Assembly: GCA_035625725.1 (NCBI GenBank)
Contig: DASPPB010000085.1
Span: 46,913 to 110,912 of the forward strand
From: GJ-E10 sp035625725
GTDB taxonomy: Bacteria > Pseudomonadota > Gammaproteobacteria > Burkholderiales > Burkholderiaceae_F
Length of the DNA stretch: 64,000 bases
Direction: 5' to 3'
The notes under the pieces are model-generated. The model was not told the DNA's origin. It was given only the letters and a program-made list of their open reading frames with translations, and did not search any database. Within the stretch, counting starts at the first letter, position 1. Each line of letters starts with the position of its first letter. The position numbers and the translations under genes were made by a program. Below, one piece after another: positions 1 to 7,580 of this stretch.

Positions 1-137
1 GCGATACGCTGTGCATCATCGAGGCGATGAAGCTTCTCAACGAGATCGAAGCCGAAATCGGCGGCGCGGTCCGCGAAATCCTCGTCGAAAATGGTCAGGC
101 CGTCGAATACGGCCAGGCGCTTTTTGTGATCGGGTGA
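1..137 (+). CDS. accB: Biotin carboxyl carrier protein of acetyl-CoA carboxylase, C-terminal part
   Basis: The last 44 codons of AccB are present (frame from base 3, TGA at 135-137); the start lies left of the window. The frame reads through the biotinylation motif EAMKLLNEIEAE, whose lysine codon is bases 30-32. That lysine carries the biotin which shuttles carboxyl groups from biotin carboxylase to the carboxyltransferase in the first step of fatty-acid synthesis. The end of the lipoyl/biotinyl domain (VREILVENGQAVEYGQALF) follows as in the family. accC begins 75 bases downstream on the same strand, the usual accBC operon arrangement. Confidence 0.95.
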   Translation, partial: DTLCIIEAMKLLNEIEAEIGGAVREILVENGQAVEYGQALFVIG

Positions 138-212
138 GCGGCAACCCGCGCGTGCAAATCCTCCCCGCGGCCGTGCGTGCCGCAAGACCTTTGCCCTAGT
201 TCGCCAGCGCCC

Positions 213-1571
213 ATGTTCGGAAAGATCCTTATCGCCAACCGAGGCGAAATCGCCTTGCGAATCCAACGCGCCTGCCGCGAGATGGGAATCCGGACGGTCG
301 TGGTTCATTCCGAGGTTGACGCCGATGCCAAGTACGTCAAGCTCGCAGATGAATCGGTATGCATCGGTCCAGCGGCCTCGAAAGACAGCTACCTCAACAT
401 CCCTGCAATCATCAGCGCGGCCGAGGTGACGGATGCCGAGGCGATTCACCCCGGCTACGGGTTTTTGTCGGAAAACGCCGACTTTGCCGAGCGCGTCGAG
501 CGCAGTGGCTTCGTCTTTATCGGACCGCGCCCCGAGTCAATCCGGCTGATGGGAGACAAAGTTTCGGCCAAGCGTGCCATGGTCGAGGCTGGAGTGCCGA
601 CGGTGCCGGGTTCCGATGGCGCGCTTTCCGAGGACCCGCGCGAGGTCGTGCGCGCCGCGCGCGCCATCGGCTACCCGGTCATCGTCAAAGCTGCCGGCGG
701 AGGCGGTGGTCGCGGCATGCGCGTTGTACACACCGAAGCGGCGCTGCTCAGCGCAGTCACCATGACCCGCCAGGAGGCGCAGGCGGCCTTCGGTAATCCC
801 ATGGTGTACATGGAGAAGTTCCTCGAAAACCCGCGTCACATCGAGATTCAGGTCCTAGCCGATCAGCACCGCAACGCCGTGTGGTTGGGCGAGCGCGACT
901 GCTCGATGCAACGACGGCACCAAAAGATTCTGGAGGAAGCGCCTGCCCCGGGTATCGCGCGGCGTGCGGTCGAACGCATCGGCGACCGCTGCGCCGACGC
1001 GTGCCGAAAGATCGATTACCGGGGCGCCGGCACCTTCGAGTTTCTCTACGAGAACGGGGAATTCTTCTTCATTGAAATGAACACCCGGGTGCAAGTCGAG
1101 CACCCCGTGACGGAAATGGTGACGGGGATCGACATCGTCCAGTATCAGATTCGCGTGGCCGCCGGCGAACGCCTGACGCTGCGCCAGCGCGACATTGCCC
1201 CACGCGGGCACGCGATCGAGTGTCGCATCAATGCCGAGCACCCCTACAATTTCGCGCCCAGCCCGGGCCGCATCACGGCCTGGCACCCACCCGGAGGTCC
1301 GGGCGTGCGCGTGGACTCGCACGCGTACACCGGGTATTTCGTGCCGCCGAACTATGATTCGATGATCGGCAAGGTGATTTGCTTCGGGGAGACCCGCGAC
1401 CAGGCGATCGCGCGCATGCGAATCGCCCTTTCGGAGGCGGTCGTGGAAGGCATCAGCACCAATATACCGCTGCATCGGGAGCTGATGATGGACGAGAAAT
1501 TCGTGCAAGGCGGCACCAGCATCCACTACTTGGAGAAGCGGTTGGCCGAAAAGAAGGCCAACCAGGGCTAG
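213..1571 (+). CDS. accC: Biotin carboxylase subunit of acetyl-CoA carboxylase
   Basis: AccC carboxylates the biotin on AccB using ATP and bicarbonate. The 452-residue product has the family length. The start is the ATG at 213, giving MFGKILIANRGEIALR, the conserved N-terminus; a GTG 36 bases upstream would add an unrelated leader. The ATP-grasp glycine loop GGGGGRGM lies near residues 160-169. EMNTRVQVEHPVTEM places E288, N290 and R292 exactly at the E. coli catalytic positions. The C-terminal biotin-carboxylase domain (GHAIECRINAE) is intact. It is cotranscribed with accB upstream, and prmA follows after 64 bases, as in many proteobacteria. Confidence 0.97.
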   Translation: MFGKILIANRGEIALRIQRACREMGIRTVVVHSEVDADAKYVKLADESVCIGPAASKDSYLNIPAIISAAEVTDAEAIHPGYGFLSENADFAERVERSGFVFIGPRPESIRLMGDKVSAKRAMVEAGVPTVPGSDGALSEDPREVVRAARAIGYPVIVKAAGGGGGRGMRVVHTEAALLSAVTMTRQEAQAAFGNPMVYMEKFLENPRHIEIQVLADQHRNAVWLGERDCSMQRRHQKILEEAPAPGIARRAVERIGDRCADACRKIDYRGAGTFEFLYENGEFFFIEMNTRVQVEHPVTEMVTGIDIVQYQIRVAAGERLTLRQRDIAPRGHAIECRINAEHPYNFAPSPGRITAWHPPGGPGVRVDSHAYTGYFVPPNYDSMIGKVICFGETRDQAIARMRIALSEAVVEGISTNIPLHRELMMDEKFVQGGTSIHYLEKRLAEKKANQG

Positions 1572-1635
1572 AGGCGCGCGCATCGCCCCGCTCCGAGCTC
1601 GATCGCTTGGCCTCACGCACCCCGGGCAATCGGCC

Positions 1636-2550
1636 ATGCCTCTGATCGAAATTCAGTTGCTCATGCCGCGCGAAGGGCTCGATGCCTGGAGCGACGCCCT
1701 GCTGGCCGCGGGTGCACTATCGGTGGCGATTGAAGACGAGGACAGCGCCACGGATCAGGAGCTTGCCCGATTCGGCGAGCCCGGAGCGCCGGCGGAGGAT
1801 CCCGGCTGGCGCAACAACCGTGTCACGGTACTCGTCGACGAGTCCGACGATGTGCAGGCCCTGCTGCGCGAGGCCGCGTTGTCCATCGGGGCGGGCGCAC
1901 CGACAATCGTGCGCCGCGCACGCCTGGACGATCGCGATTGGGTCCGCCAGAGTCAGTCGCAGTTTGCGCCGATTCGCATCGGCCAAATCTGGATCGTACC
2001 CAGCTGGCACACGCCGCCGGAGCCGTCGGCTTGCGTGGTGCGCATCGATCCGGGCGTGGCCTTTGGCACCGGATCGCATCCCACCACGCAACTGTGCCTG
2101 GCCTGGCTCGACCAACATCGGCCGCTTCGGGCCCGGGTCCTGGACTATGGCTGCGGCTCCGGAATCTTGTCGATCTGCGCGGCACTGCTGGGTGCCGCCG
2201 AGGTCGTTGGCGTGGACATCGATGCGCAGGCGCTGCGCACTGCGCAGGACAATGCCCAACGCAACGGCGTGCACGCCCAGTACACTTCTGTCGAATGTCT
2301 CGCAGCCGATGCCTCGCCTCGGTTTGACCTGGTGCTCGCAAACATACTTGCCAACCCCCTCGTGCTGCTGGCTCCGACTTTAGTTCGCTACCTTGCGCCT
2401 GGGGGCGCGATTGTGCTGTCCGGAATTCTCGAGCGGCAGATCGAAGCGGTGACCGACGCCTACCGTCAGGCCGACCCGCGCTTGCGGCTGGGCGTCTTCG
2501 GGATCGAGCAGGGGTGGGCTGCCATCGTCGGCCGGCGGGGCAGCGACTGA
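1636..2550 (+). CDS. prmA: Ribosomal protein L11 methyltransferase
   Basis: This SAM-dependent enzyme trimethylates ribosomal protein L11. The 304-residue protein has the N-terminal L11-recognition domain, then a Rossmann methyltransferase fold with motif I DYGCGSGILSI at residues 170-180, an acidic end of strand 2 (VVGVDID), and the substrate-loop motif LANILANPL near residue 238. The preceding DPGVAFGTGSHPTT (138-151) is a PrmA signature. The gene starts at ATG 1636, 64 bases after accC, and is followed after 3 bases by the zinc-ribbon gene, so the run is probably one transcript. Nothing is missing compared with the family. Confidence 0.96.
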   Translation: MPLIEIQLLMPREGLDAWSDALLAAGALSVAIEDEDSATDQELARFGEPGAPAEDPGWRNNRVTVLVDESDDVQALLREAALSIGAGAPTIVRRARLDDRDWVRQSQSQFAPIRIGQIWIVPSWHTPPEPSACVVRIDPGVAFGTGSHPTTQLCLAWLDQHRPLRARVLDYGCGSGILSICAALLGAAEVVGVDIDAQALRTAQDNAQRNGVHAQYTSVECLAADASPRFDLVLANILANPLVLLAPTLVRYLAPGGAIVLSGILERQIEAVTDAYRQADPRLRLGVFGIEQGWAAIVGRRGSD

Positions 2551-2553
2551 TTT

Positions 2554-3630
2554 ATGGCGCTGGCGACCCGCTGTCCGAATTGCGGCTCGATTTTTCGTGT
2601 CGGTGCCGAGCAGCTGACTTCGCGCGGCGGCGTAGTGCGCTGCGGTTCTTGTCGCCACGTCTTTAACGCCATGGGGCGCCTCGATTACGTGGAGCCCAAC
2701 AGCGGCCCCGAGCTTCCTGCGCCGCGCGCAGCCGCCACCGCGGCGCCCGGCGACACAAGCGCGGAGCCCCGCCGCCCCGCCGCGCCTTCCGTGCCCTCAC
2801 CTGAGGCTCCGAGCCCGCGGGGCCCTGCGCGCAGTGCACCACCGGCTGCGCCGACAAAGCCGGTCGCCACCCCGGCGCCCGCCGTCGGCAGCGCCGCCGC
2901 GCCCTCGCAGATCGGGCGGCAAACGGCGCCGGCTCCCTTGGTGACAATTCACGGGCTCACTGCGCTGTCGGCAACCCCCCGGATCCCGGCTGCGCCGGCG
3001 AGCCCGCCGCCCACGCTCGGATTCTTTGCGCCTGCGTCTGCAACCGACTCGCCCGCAGCTGCCCGGGCGGCGCAAACCCCCGACGAGGAGGCTGTGATTG
3101 CCGAGCTCGAGGCTGCCTTCTTGCGCCCGGACCGCACGGAGCTCGGCCCGAGCGCCCGCATCGCGGCGCAGGTCGCCTGCGCCTTGCTCGCGCCTGCGCT
3201 GCTCCTACAGCTGGCCCTGCTGTTTCGCTCCACCTTGATACAGAATTTTCCCGATCTGCAGCCCGCGTTCGCTGCCGTGTGTGCACCGCTGGGTTGTTCC
3301 GCGCAATGGCCCATGCACCCCGAGCTCTTGGCAGTCGTAAGCAGCGATCTCCAAGCCGTGCCGGGGACGCCGGCGCTCGAACTCGACGCGGTGGTTCGCA
3401 ATCGCGCCGACTTCCCGATGGCGCTGCCCGCCCTTGAGCTCACTCTCACCGACAGCTTGGATCATCCCGTTGCCCGCAAAGTCTTTCTGCCCTCCGACTA
3501 TCATGTGCAGCGCGCGGTGCCGGACGAATCCGATAATCTTGCCGCCGGCGCCGATCTTTCGATTCGGCTTTTCTTTGAGTTCCATGGCACGGGCGTCAAC
3601 GGCTTCGAAGCGTATCCCTTCTACCCCTGA
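2554..3630 (+). CDS. Zinc-ribbon and DUF3426-type membrane protein
   Basis: A 358-residue protein typical of the betaproteobacterial family that follows prmA. The N-terminus is an MJ0042-type zinc ribbon with C7, C10, C30 and C33 (CPNC and CGSC). Residues about 45-150 are a proline/alanine-rich, probably disordered linker. One transmembrane helix lies near 202-222 (VACALLAPALLLQLALLF). The remaining ~130 residues match the DUF3426 pattern of a beta-sandwich-like domain, ending FFEFHGTGVNGFEAYPFYP. Topology would put the zinc ribbon in the cytoplasm and the C-terminal domain in the periplasm. The molecular role is unknown. The gene starts only 3 bases after prmA. Confidence 0.85.
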   Translation: MALATRCPNCGSIFRVGAEQLTSRGGVVRCGSCRHVFNAMGRLDYVEPNSGPELPAPRAAATAAPGDTSAEPRRPAAPSVPSPEAPSPRGPARSAPPAAPTKPVATPAPAVGSAAAPSQIGRQTAPAPLVTIHGLTALSATPRIPAAPASPPPTLGFFAPASATDSPAAARAAQTPDEEAVIAELEAAFLRPDRTELGPSARIAAQVACALLAPALLLQLALLFRSTLIQNFPDLQPAFAAVCAPLGCSAQWPMHPELLAVVSSDLQAVPGTPALELDAVVRNRADFPMALPALELTLTDSLDHPVARKVFLPSDYHVQRAVPDESDNLAAGADLSIRLFFEFHGTGVNGFEAYPFYP

Positions 3631-3683
3631 TCGGCGCACCCGCAGCCGACGGCCATTGCCCGTGGTGCCCTGCAAGTGACGAA

Positions 3684-4619
3684 ATGAAGACCTTAATCTG
3701 CGGCTCCATTGCGTACGACTCGATCATGGTATTTCATGGTCGATTCAAGGATCACATCCTTCCCGACCAGGTCCACATTCTCAACGTTTCGTTTTTGGTG
3801 CCAACGCTGCGCCAGGAATTCGGCGGCGTCGCCGGCAATATCGCGTACAACCTTGCGCTGCTGCAGGGCAACTGCCTGCCGATGGGCACGGTCGGCGACG
3901 ACGCAGAGCAGTACCTGCAACGATTCGACGAAATGGGCATCGACCGCAGCCGGGTGCTGCGTATCGAGGGCACCCGCACCGCGCAGGCCTTCATCACCAC
4001 GGATCTGGACGACAATCAGATCGTGGCCTTCCACCCGGGAGCGATGTCCTATTCGCACCATAACCACATTGCGCAAGATTCTGCGGTACGCCTCGCACTG
4101 GTCGGGCCCGACGGGCGTGACGGGATGCTGGCCCATGCCCGCTCCCTGGCCGAACGCGAGATTCCGTTTCTATTCGACCCGGGGCAGGCCTTGCCTCTTT
4201 TCAGCGGCGAGGAACTGCTGTGGTTCACGCAGCGCGCCTCGTATCTTGCGGTCAACGATTACGAGGCCAAGCTGCTGGCCGCCAAGACCGGCCGCTCGAT
4301 CGAGGAGCTCGCGGTGAATCTTCGGGCGCTCATCGTGACGCGCGGGGCCCAAGGCTCGGAGATTCGCACAAAGGACGCGACCTTCCCGATTCCCGTGGCG
4401 CCGGCCGCGGCGCTCGTCGATCCGACCGGCTGCGGGGACGCCTATCGGGCAGGACTGCTCTTTGGCATTGCCAACGATTTGGGATGGGAGACGTCCGGGC
4501 GTCTTGCCGCCGTCATGGGCGCATTCAAGATCGAACACAGTGGCGCACAGCGCCACAAGCCCAACCGTTCGGAGATCGAACAGCGATTCTTCGAGGCCTT
4601 TCGGTACCGGCCCTGGTAG
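3684..4619 (+). CDS. PfkB-family carbohydrate/adenosine kinase
   Basis: A 311-residue ribokinase-fold kinase that probably phosphorylates a sugar or nucleoside hydroxyl with ATP. The N-terminal signature (FGGVAGNIAYNLALLQG) and the C-terminal PfkB signature DPTGCGDAYRAG (from residue 246, proposed catalytic base D252) are both intact. Genes at this position in Burkholderiales are often labelled adenosine kinase, but the sequence alone does not fix the substrate. It starts at ATG 3684, 53 bases after the DUF3426 gene, and closes the plus-strand run. It converges on the yggT-type gene, with a GC-rich hairpin at 4666-4681 between them. Confidence 0.85.
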   Translation: MKTLICGSIAYDSIMVFHGRFKDHILPDQVHILNVSFLVPTLRQEFGGVAGNIAYNLALLQGNCLPMGTVGDDAEQYLQRFDEMGIDRSRVLRIEGTRTAQAFITTDLDDNQIVAFHPGAMSYSHHNHIAQDSAVRLALVGPDGRDGMLAHARSLAEREIPFLFDPGQALPLFSGEELLWFTQRASYLAVNDYEAKLLAAKTGRSIEELAVNLRALIVTRGAQGSEIRTKDATFPIPVAPAAALVDPTGCGDAYRAGLLFGIANDLGWETSGRLAAVMGAFKIEHSGAQRHKPNRSEIEQRFFEAFRYRPW

Positions 4620-4665
4620 TGGCGCTGCCACGAAAAGCCGCCGACACACGCGCGGTTTTCGGCGC

Positions 4666-4681
4666 GCACCCCGGGGGGTGC
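4666..4681. terminator. GC hairpin between convergent genes, possible bidirectional terminator
   Basis: GCACCCC and GGGGTGC form a perfect 7-bp stem around a two-base loop, placed between the stop codons of the PfkB kinase (4619) and the YggT gene (4685). There is no T-tract on either side, so an intrinsic terminator is only weakly supported. Confidence 0.3.
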
Positions 4682-4684
4682 TTC

Positions 4685-5230
4685 TCAGAAAGAAAATTGG
4701 TCCAGCACCAGCAAAAGAATCTGGATCGCGACGATCAGGAACACGGGCGACAGATCGAAGCCTCCGATGGGAGGGATGATCCGGCGCAGCGGTGCTAGGA
4801 CCGGTCGCGTCAGCATGTCGAAGGTCGGGGCCAAGGGCGCGTGGGGATTGACCAGGCTGAGCAGCACGTTGGCGAACACCAGCAAGGTGACAAGGTAGAG
4901 CACCCAGTGAACCAGCAGCAGCAAAACGCTGGGAAAAAACAAGTACCAGTGCCAGACGTCGCGGTCCGACCGTACGAGTCCCATCAGGAACACGAAAACC
5001 ACGGCAACGAGCAGTGCCGCGGTCAGCGACGCGGCGTCGAAGCGCCCGCGCAGCGGTAGCGCTCGGCGAATCGGCGCGACCAGCCAGTCGGTGAGCGCGA
5101 CGCAAAAAACGGCCACCGGGTTCGTGCGCGACAGCCGCAACCAGACCAAATAGACGCGCAGCAGCAGCGCGCTGCCCAGAAGGCCCGCGACGGTGCTCAG
5201 CAGCAGGTGGAAGATTTCGAGCAAAAGCAT
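4685..5230 (-). CDS. YggT family inner-membrane protein (two YggT repeats)
   Basis: A 181-residue integral membrane protein starting at ATG 5230 (MLLLEIFHLLLSTVAGLLG), preceded by an AGGGAAGGG-like ribosome-binding site. It contains two copies of the YggT unit: the first ends with NPVAVFCVALTDWLVAPIRR, the second with LLSLVNPHAPLAPTFDMLTRPVLAPLRRIIPP. Each copy has paired hydrophobic helices, giving four or more transmembrane segments. The family is linked in the literature to osmotic stress, division-site proteins and photosystem assembly, but its biochemistry is not settled. Downstream (left) it meets the PfkB kinase convergently; upstream lies the terminator of the histone gene. Confidence 0.85.
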   Translation of the reverse strand: MLLLEIFHLLLSTVAGLLGSALLLRVYLVWLRLSRTNPVAVFCVALTDWLVAPIRRALPLRGRFDAASLTAALLVAVVFVFLMGLVRSDRDVWHWYLFFPSVLLLLVHWVLYLVTLLVFANVLLSLVNPHAPLAPTFDMLTRPVLAPLRRIIPPIGGFDLSPVFLIVAIQILLLVLDQFSF

Positions 5231-5372
5231 AGTGCCCTTCCCTGCGGCGGCGTGCCGCGCAACAGGCCGGCAAACCGGTGACCCACCGATCGGCAAGATT
5301 CGTCCGCGCGCCTCGGATGGTGCTGCCGATTGTAGCCGCGCCCAATGCTTGCCAACGGGCGCAGGCCGGGTC

Positions 5373-5400
5373 AAAAAAAAGGCGCCCGCATTTGGGCGCC
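5373..5400 (-). terminator. Intrinsic terminator of the histone gene
   Basis: Read on the minus strand, GGCGCCC and GGGCGCC form a strong stem with a short AT-containing loop, immediately followed by eight T residues. It lies 25 bases past the stop codon of the H1-like gene and before the YggT start. Confidence 0.85.
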
Positions 5401-5424
5401 TTGCCACTTCTGTGGCCCGTGCAG

Positions 5425-5796
5425 TTACGGTCTGCCGCCGGTCGGAAACGGCCAGGCGGTCGTCGGACTCAGCGGAGCCCGAGCCCCGACGGGCGCGGGC
5501 GCAGCCGCGGGCGCCGCCGGCGCCGCAGCCGGAGCTGCAGGCGCGGCAGCAGGTTTGGCGGCGGCCTTCTTCTTAGGCGCCGCCCGCTTCTTAGCAGCTG
5601 GTTTCTTCTTAGCCGCTTTAGCTACTTTTTTTTTACCCGACTTTTTGGCGGCCCTTTTCCGGGCCGCCTTCTTTGCGGACTTTTTTGCCGACTTCTTTGC
5701 GGACTTTTTCGCAGACTTCTTCTTGGCAGCCTTCTTTTTGGCGGCCTTCTTCGCGGGCTTCTTGGCGGACTTCTTCGCGGATTTCTTCGTTGCCAT
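5425..5796 (-). CDS. Histone H1-like lysine/alanine-rich DNA-binding protein
   Basis: A 123-residue, extremely basic protein. Residues 1 to about 72 are an irregular array of (S/A/P)AKK and KKAAKK units, similar to the C-terminal tail of eukaryotic H1 and to AlgP/Hc1-like bacterial proteins. Then comes an alanine/proline stretch (PAAAPAAPAAAP) and a tail with AWPFPTG, which I recall as a recurrent ending of betaproteobacterial H1-like proteins. It likely binds DNA non-specifically and compacts the nucleoid. The start ATG 5796 has a GGAGA site six bases upstream. The gene stands alone with its own terminator. Repeat length in such genes varies between strains, so slippage is expected. Confidence 0.88.
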   Translation of the reverse strand: MATKKSAKKSAKKPAKKAAKKKAAKKKSAKKSAKKSAKKSAKKAARKRAAKKSGKKKVAKAAKKKPAAKKRAAPKKKAAAKPAAAPAAPAAAPAAPAAAPAPVGARAPLSPTTAWPFPTGGRP

Positions 5797-6392
5797 GTGT
5801 GTCTCCTAAATTACGTCGATGAACGAACGATGGTTACAAGGGAAACCCGGCCGCCAGGAGGCGCACCGGGCTATTCATCGGCGCATGCGGAGGCACGGTC
5901 GCCGCGACATGCCCAGAAATGCGTTTTGATTGGCGCATATCCGAGCCAAGCGCGGAACGGACAGAGCACTGGCCGTTGACGCTGATGAATTCGGCACGAC
6001 ATGCCCGCAGAGCGGCCCGCACGGGGTCTGCTGCGCGCATGCAAGACGCCGGCCGCGGGCCGACGCACGAAATCGTTTTGGGAAGATCCCGGAGAGCCGG
6101 GGAAACAGCCGATGGGCTGCTTCGATCGAGTAGAGAACCGGTGCCACAAGACCGGTTGGTCTCGATGCCTAGCGTCGCACGTTCAATGACGACGGGTGAT
6201 CGACTATGACTGTCTGTGTTCAATTCAGCGATCGATCGTGAGATCGAGCTACCAAAATTCACGGCGCATTATGACTCCCAATGGCCAGTGACTGCAAGAA
6301 ATATTTGCATTCTCGCGCATGTTTTTGTTGCGTGATGTCTCGATTTAGTGGCGAGTTGTGTATTCATTTCTCACGCTAGGGCGACGCACCAC
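5797..6392. other. 596-bp gap between histone gene and nrdB, no convincing gene
   Basis: No open frame here has a recognisable product; the longest (142 codons, minus strand, from GTG 6262) looks like non-coding composition. Two structures stand out. AACCGGT (6136-6142) and ACCGGTT (6151-6157) form a perfect inverted repeat with an 8-base spacer. On the minus strand TTGCAG, 18 bases, CATAAT (6268-6297) resembles a sigma-70 promoter, which would give the histone mRNA a leader of about 465 bases. The part nearest nrdB is relatively AT-rich. No T-tract terminator for nrdB was found. Confidence 0.4.
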
Positions 6393-7496
6393 TCAATCCC
6401 AACTCAGCGCTCCGCCGCTTTGATACTCAATGACTCTGGTCTCGAAGAAGTTGCGCTCCTTCTTCAGATCGATCATCTCGCTCATCCAGGGAATCGGGTT
6501 TTCCTGGTCCGCGTACAGCGGCTCGAGGCCGATTTGCAGCGCGCGCCGGTTGGCGATGTAGCGCAGGTAGCCCTTGAACACAGCGGCGTTCAACCCCAGG
6601 ACGCCGCGCGGCATGGTGTCTTCCGCGTATCGGTATTCCAGGTCGACGGCTTGGGCGAACAGTTGCCGGATCTGCGCGCGAAATTCCACGGTCCAAAGTC
6701 CCGGGTTCTCCAATTTGATCTGATTGATCAGGTCGATGCCGAAGTTGCAGTGCATGGATTCGTCGCGCAAGATGTATTGGTACTGCTCCGCGGCCCCGGT
6801 CATCTTGTTTTGCCGCCCCAACGCCAGGATCTGGGCGAAGCCGACATAGAAGAAAAGCCCCTCCATCAGGCAAGCGAACACGATCAGCGACCGCAGCAAG
6901 GTGCGATCGGCATCCTGCGTGCCGGTCCGGAAGCCCGGATCCGTTAGAACTTCGATGAAAGGCAGCAAGAACTCGTCTTTGTCCCGGATCGAGGGTATTT
7001 CACGGTAGGCGTTGAAAATTTCGCCTTCGTCCAGGCCCAAGGACTCGACGATGTACTGGTAGGCGTGTGTGTGTATCGCCTCCTCAAAGGCCTGGCGCAG
7101 GAGAAATTGCCGGCATTCGGGCGCCGTGATTTGGCGATAAGTGCCCAGCACGATGTTGTTGGCCGCCAAGGAGTCGGCGGTCACGAAAAATCCCAGATTG
7201 CGCTTGACGATGCGTCGTTCGTCCTCGGTCAACCCGTTGGGATCCTTCCAAAGCGCCACATCGCGCGCCATGTTGACCTCCTGGGGCATCCAGTGATTGG
7301 CGCACGAGCTCAGGTACTTGTCCCAGGCCCATTTGTACTTCAGGGGAACGAGCTGGTTGACGTCTGCGCGGCCATTGATGACCCGCTTGTCCTCCACCCG
7401 GACGCGACCTTCCTGGCACGGAAATTCGCGCGGTGGCGCAATGTCGATCCGGCTTGCCTGCCCCGCCTGCGCCACGCCCGATCCTGCTCCCAGCAT
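6393..7496 (-). CDS. nrdB: Class Ia ribonucleotide reductase, beta (radical) subunit
   Basis: NrdB houses the di-iron site and tyrosyl radical that start ribonucleotide reduction in NrdA. In this 367-residue protein all ligands are in place with E. coli spacing: D108, E139, H142, E212, E246 and H249, with radical tyrosine Y146 in EAIHTHAY. The ending RNFFETRVIEYQSGGALSWD fits the NrdA-binding tail. The start is ATG 7496 with a GGAAGGGG site; residues 1-35 are a variable leader before the conserved DKRVINGRADVNQL. It lies 84 bases behind nrdA and is surely cotranscribed from the NrdR-controlled promoter. Confidence 0.97.
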   Translation of the reverse strand: MLGAGSGVAQAGQASRIDIAPPREFPCQEGRVRVEDKRVINGRADVNQLVPLKYKWAWDKYLSSCANHWMPQEVNMARDVALWKDPNGLTEDERRIVKRNLGFFVTADSLAANNIVLGTYRQITAPECRQFLLRQAFEEAIHTHAYQYIVESLGLDEGEIFNAYREIPSIRDKDEFLLPFIEVLTDPGFRTGTQDADRTLLRSLIVFACLMEGLFFYVGFAQILALGRQNKMTGAAEQYQYILRDESMHCNFGIDLINQIKLENPGLWTVEFRAQIRQLFAQAVDLEYRYAEDTMPRGVLGLNAAVFKGYLRYIANRRALQIGLEPLYADQENPIPWMSEMIDLKKERNFFETRVIEYQSGGALSWD

Positions 7497-7580
7497 ACCG
7501 TCCCCTTCCTTGTGTCGAGTTGATTGGTTTGCAGCCCGAGGCCGGCGGCGCGCCGCGCGGCGGGCGCCGGCCGCTGCTCG

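Noticed and set aside
4666..4681. Strong intrinsic terminator
   Set aside because: The hairpin is perfect, but neither strand has a following T-tract, so it is listed only at low confidence.
5345..5809. Plus-strand frame with FFADFF repeats resembling a membrane protein
   Set aside because: It is the reverse complement of the lysine-codon repeats of the histone gene, so the hydrophobicity is artefactual.
5834..6262. 142-codon minus-strand frame in the gap before the histone gene
   Set aside because: GTG start without a ribosome-binding site, no recognisable family and atypical residue use; kept only as part of the gap description.
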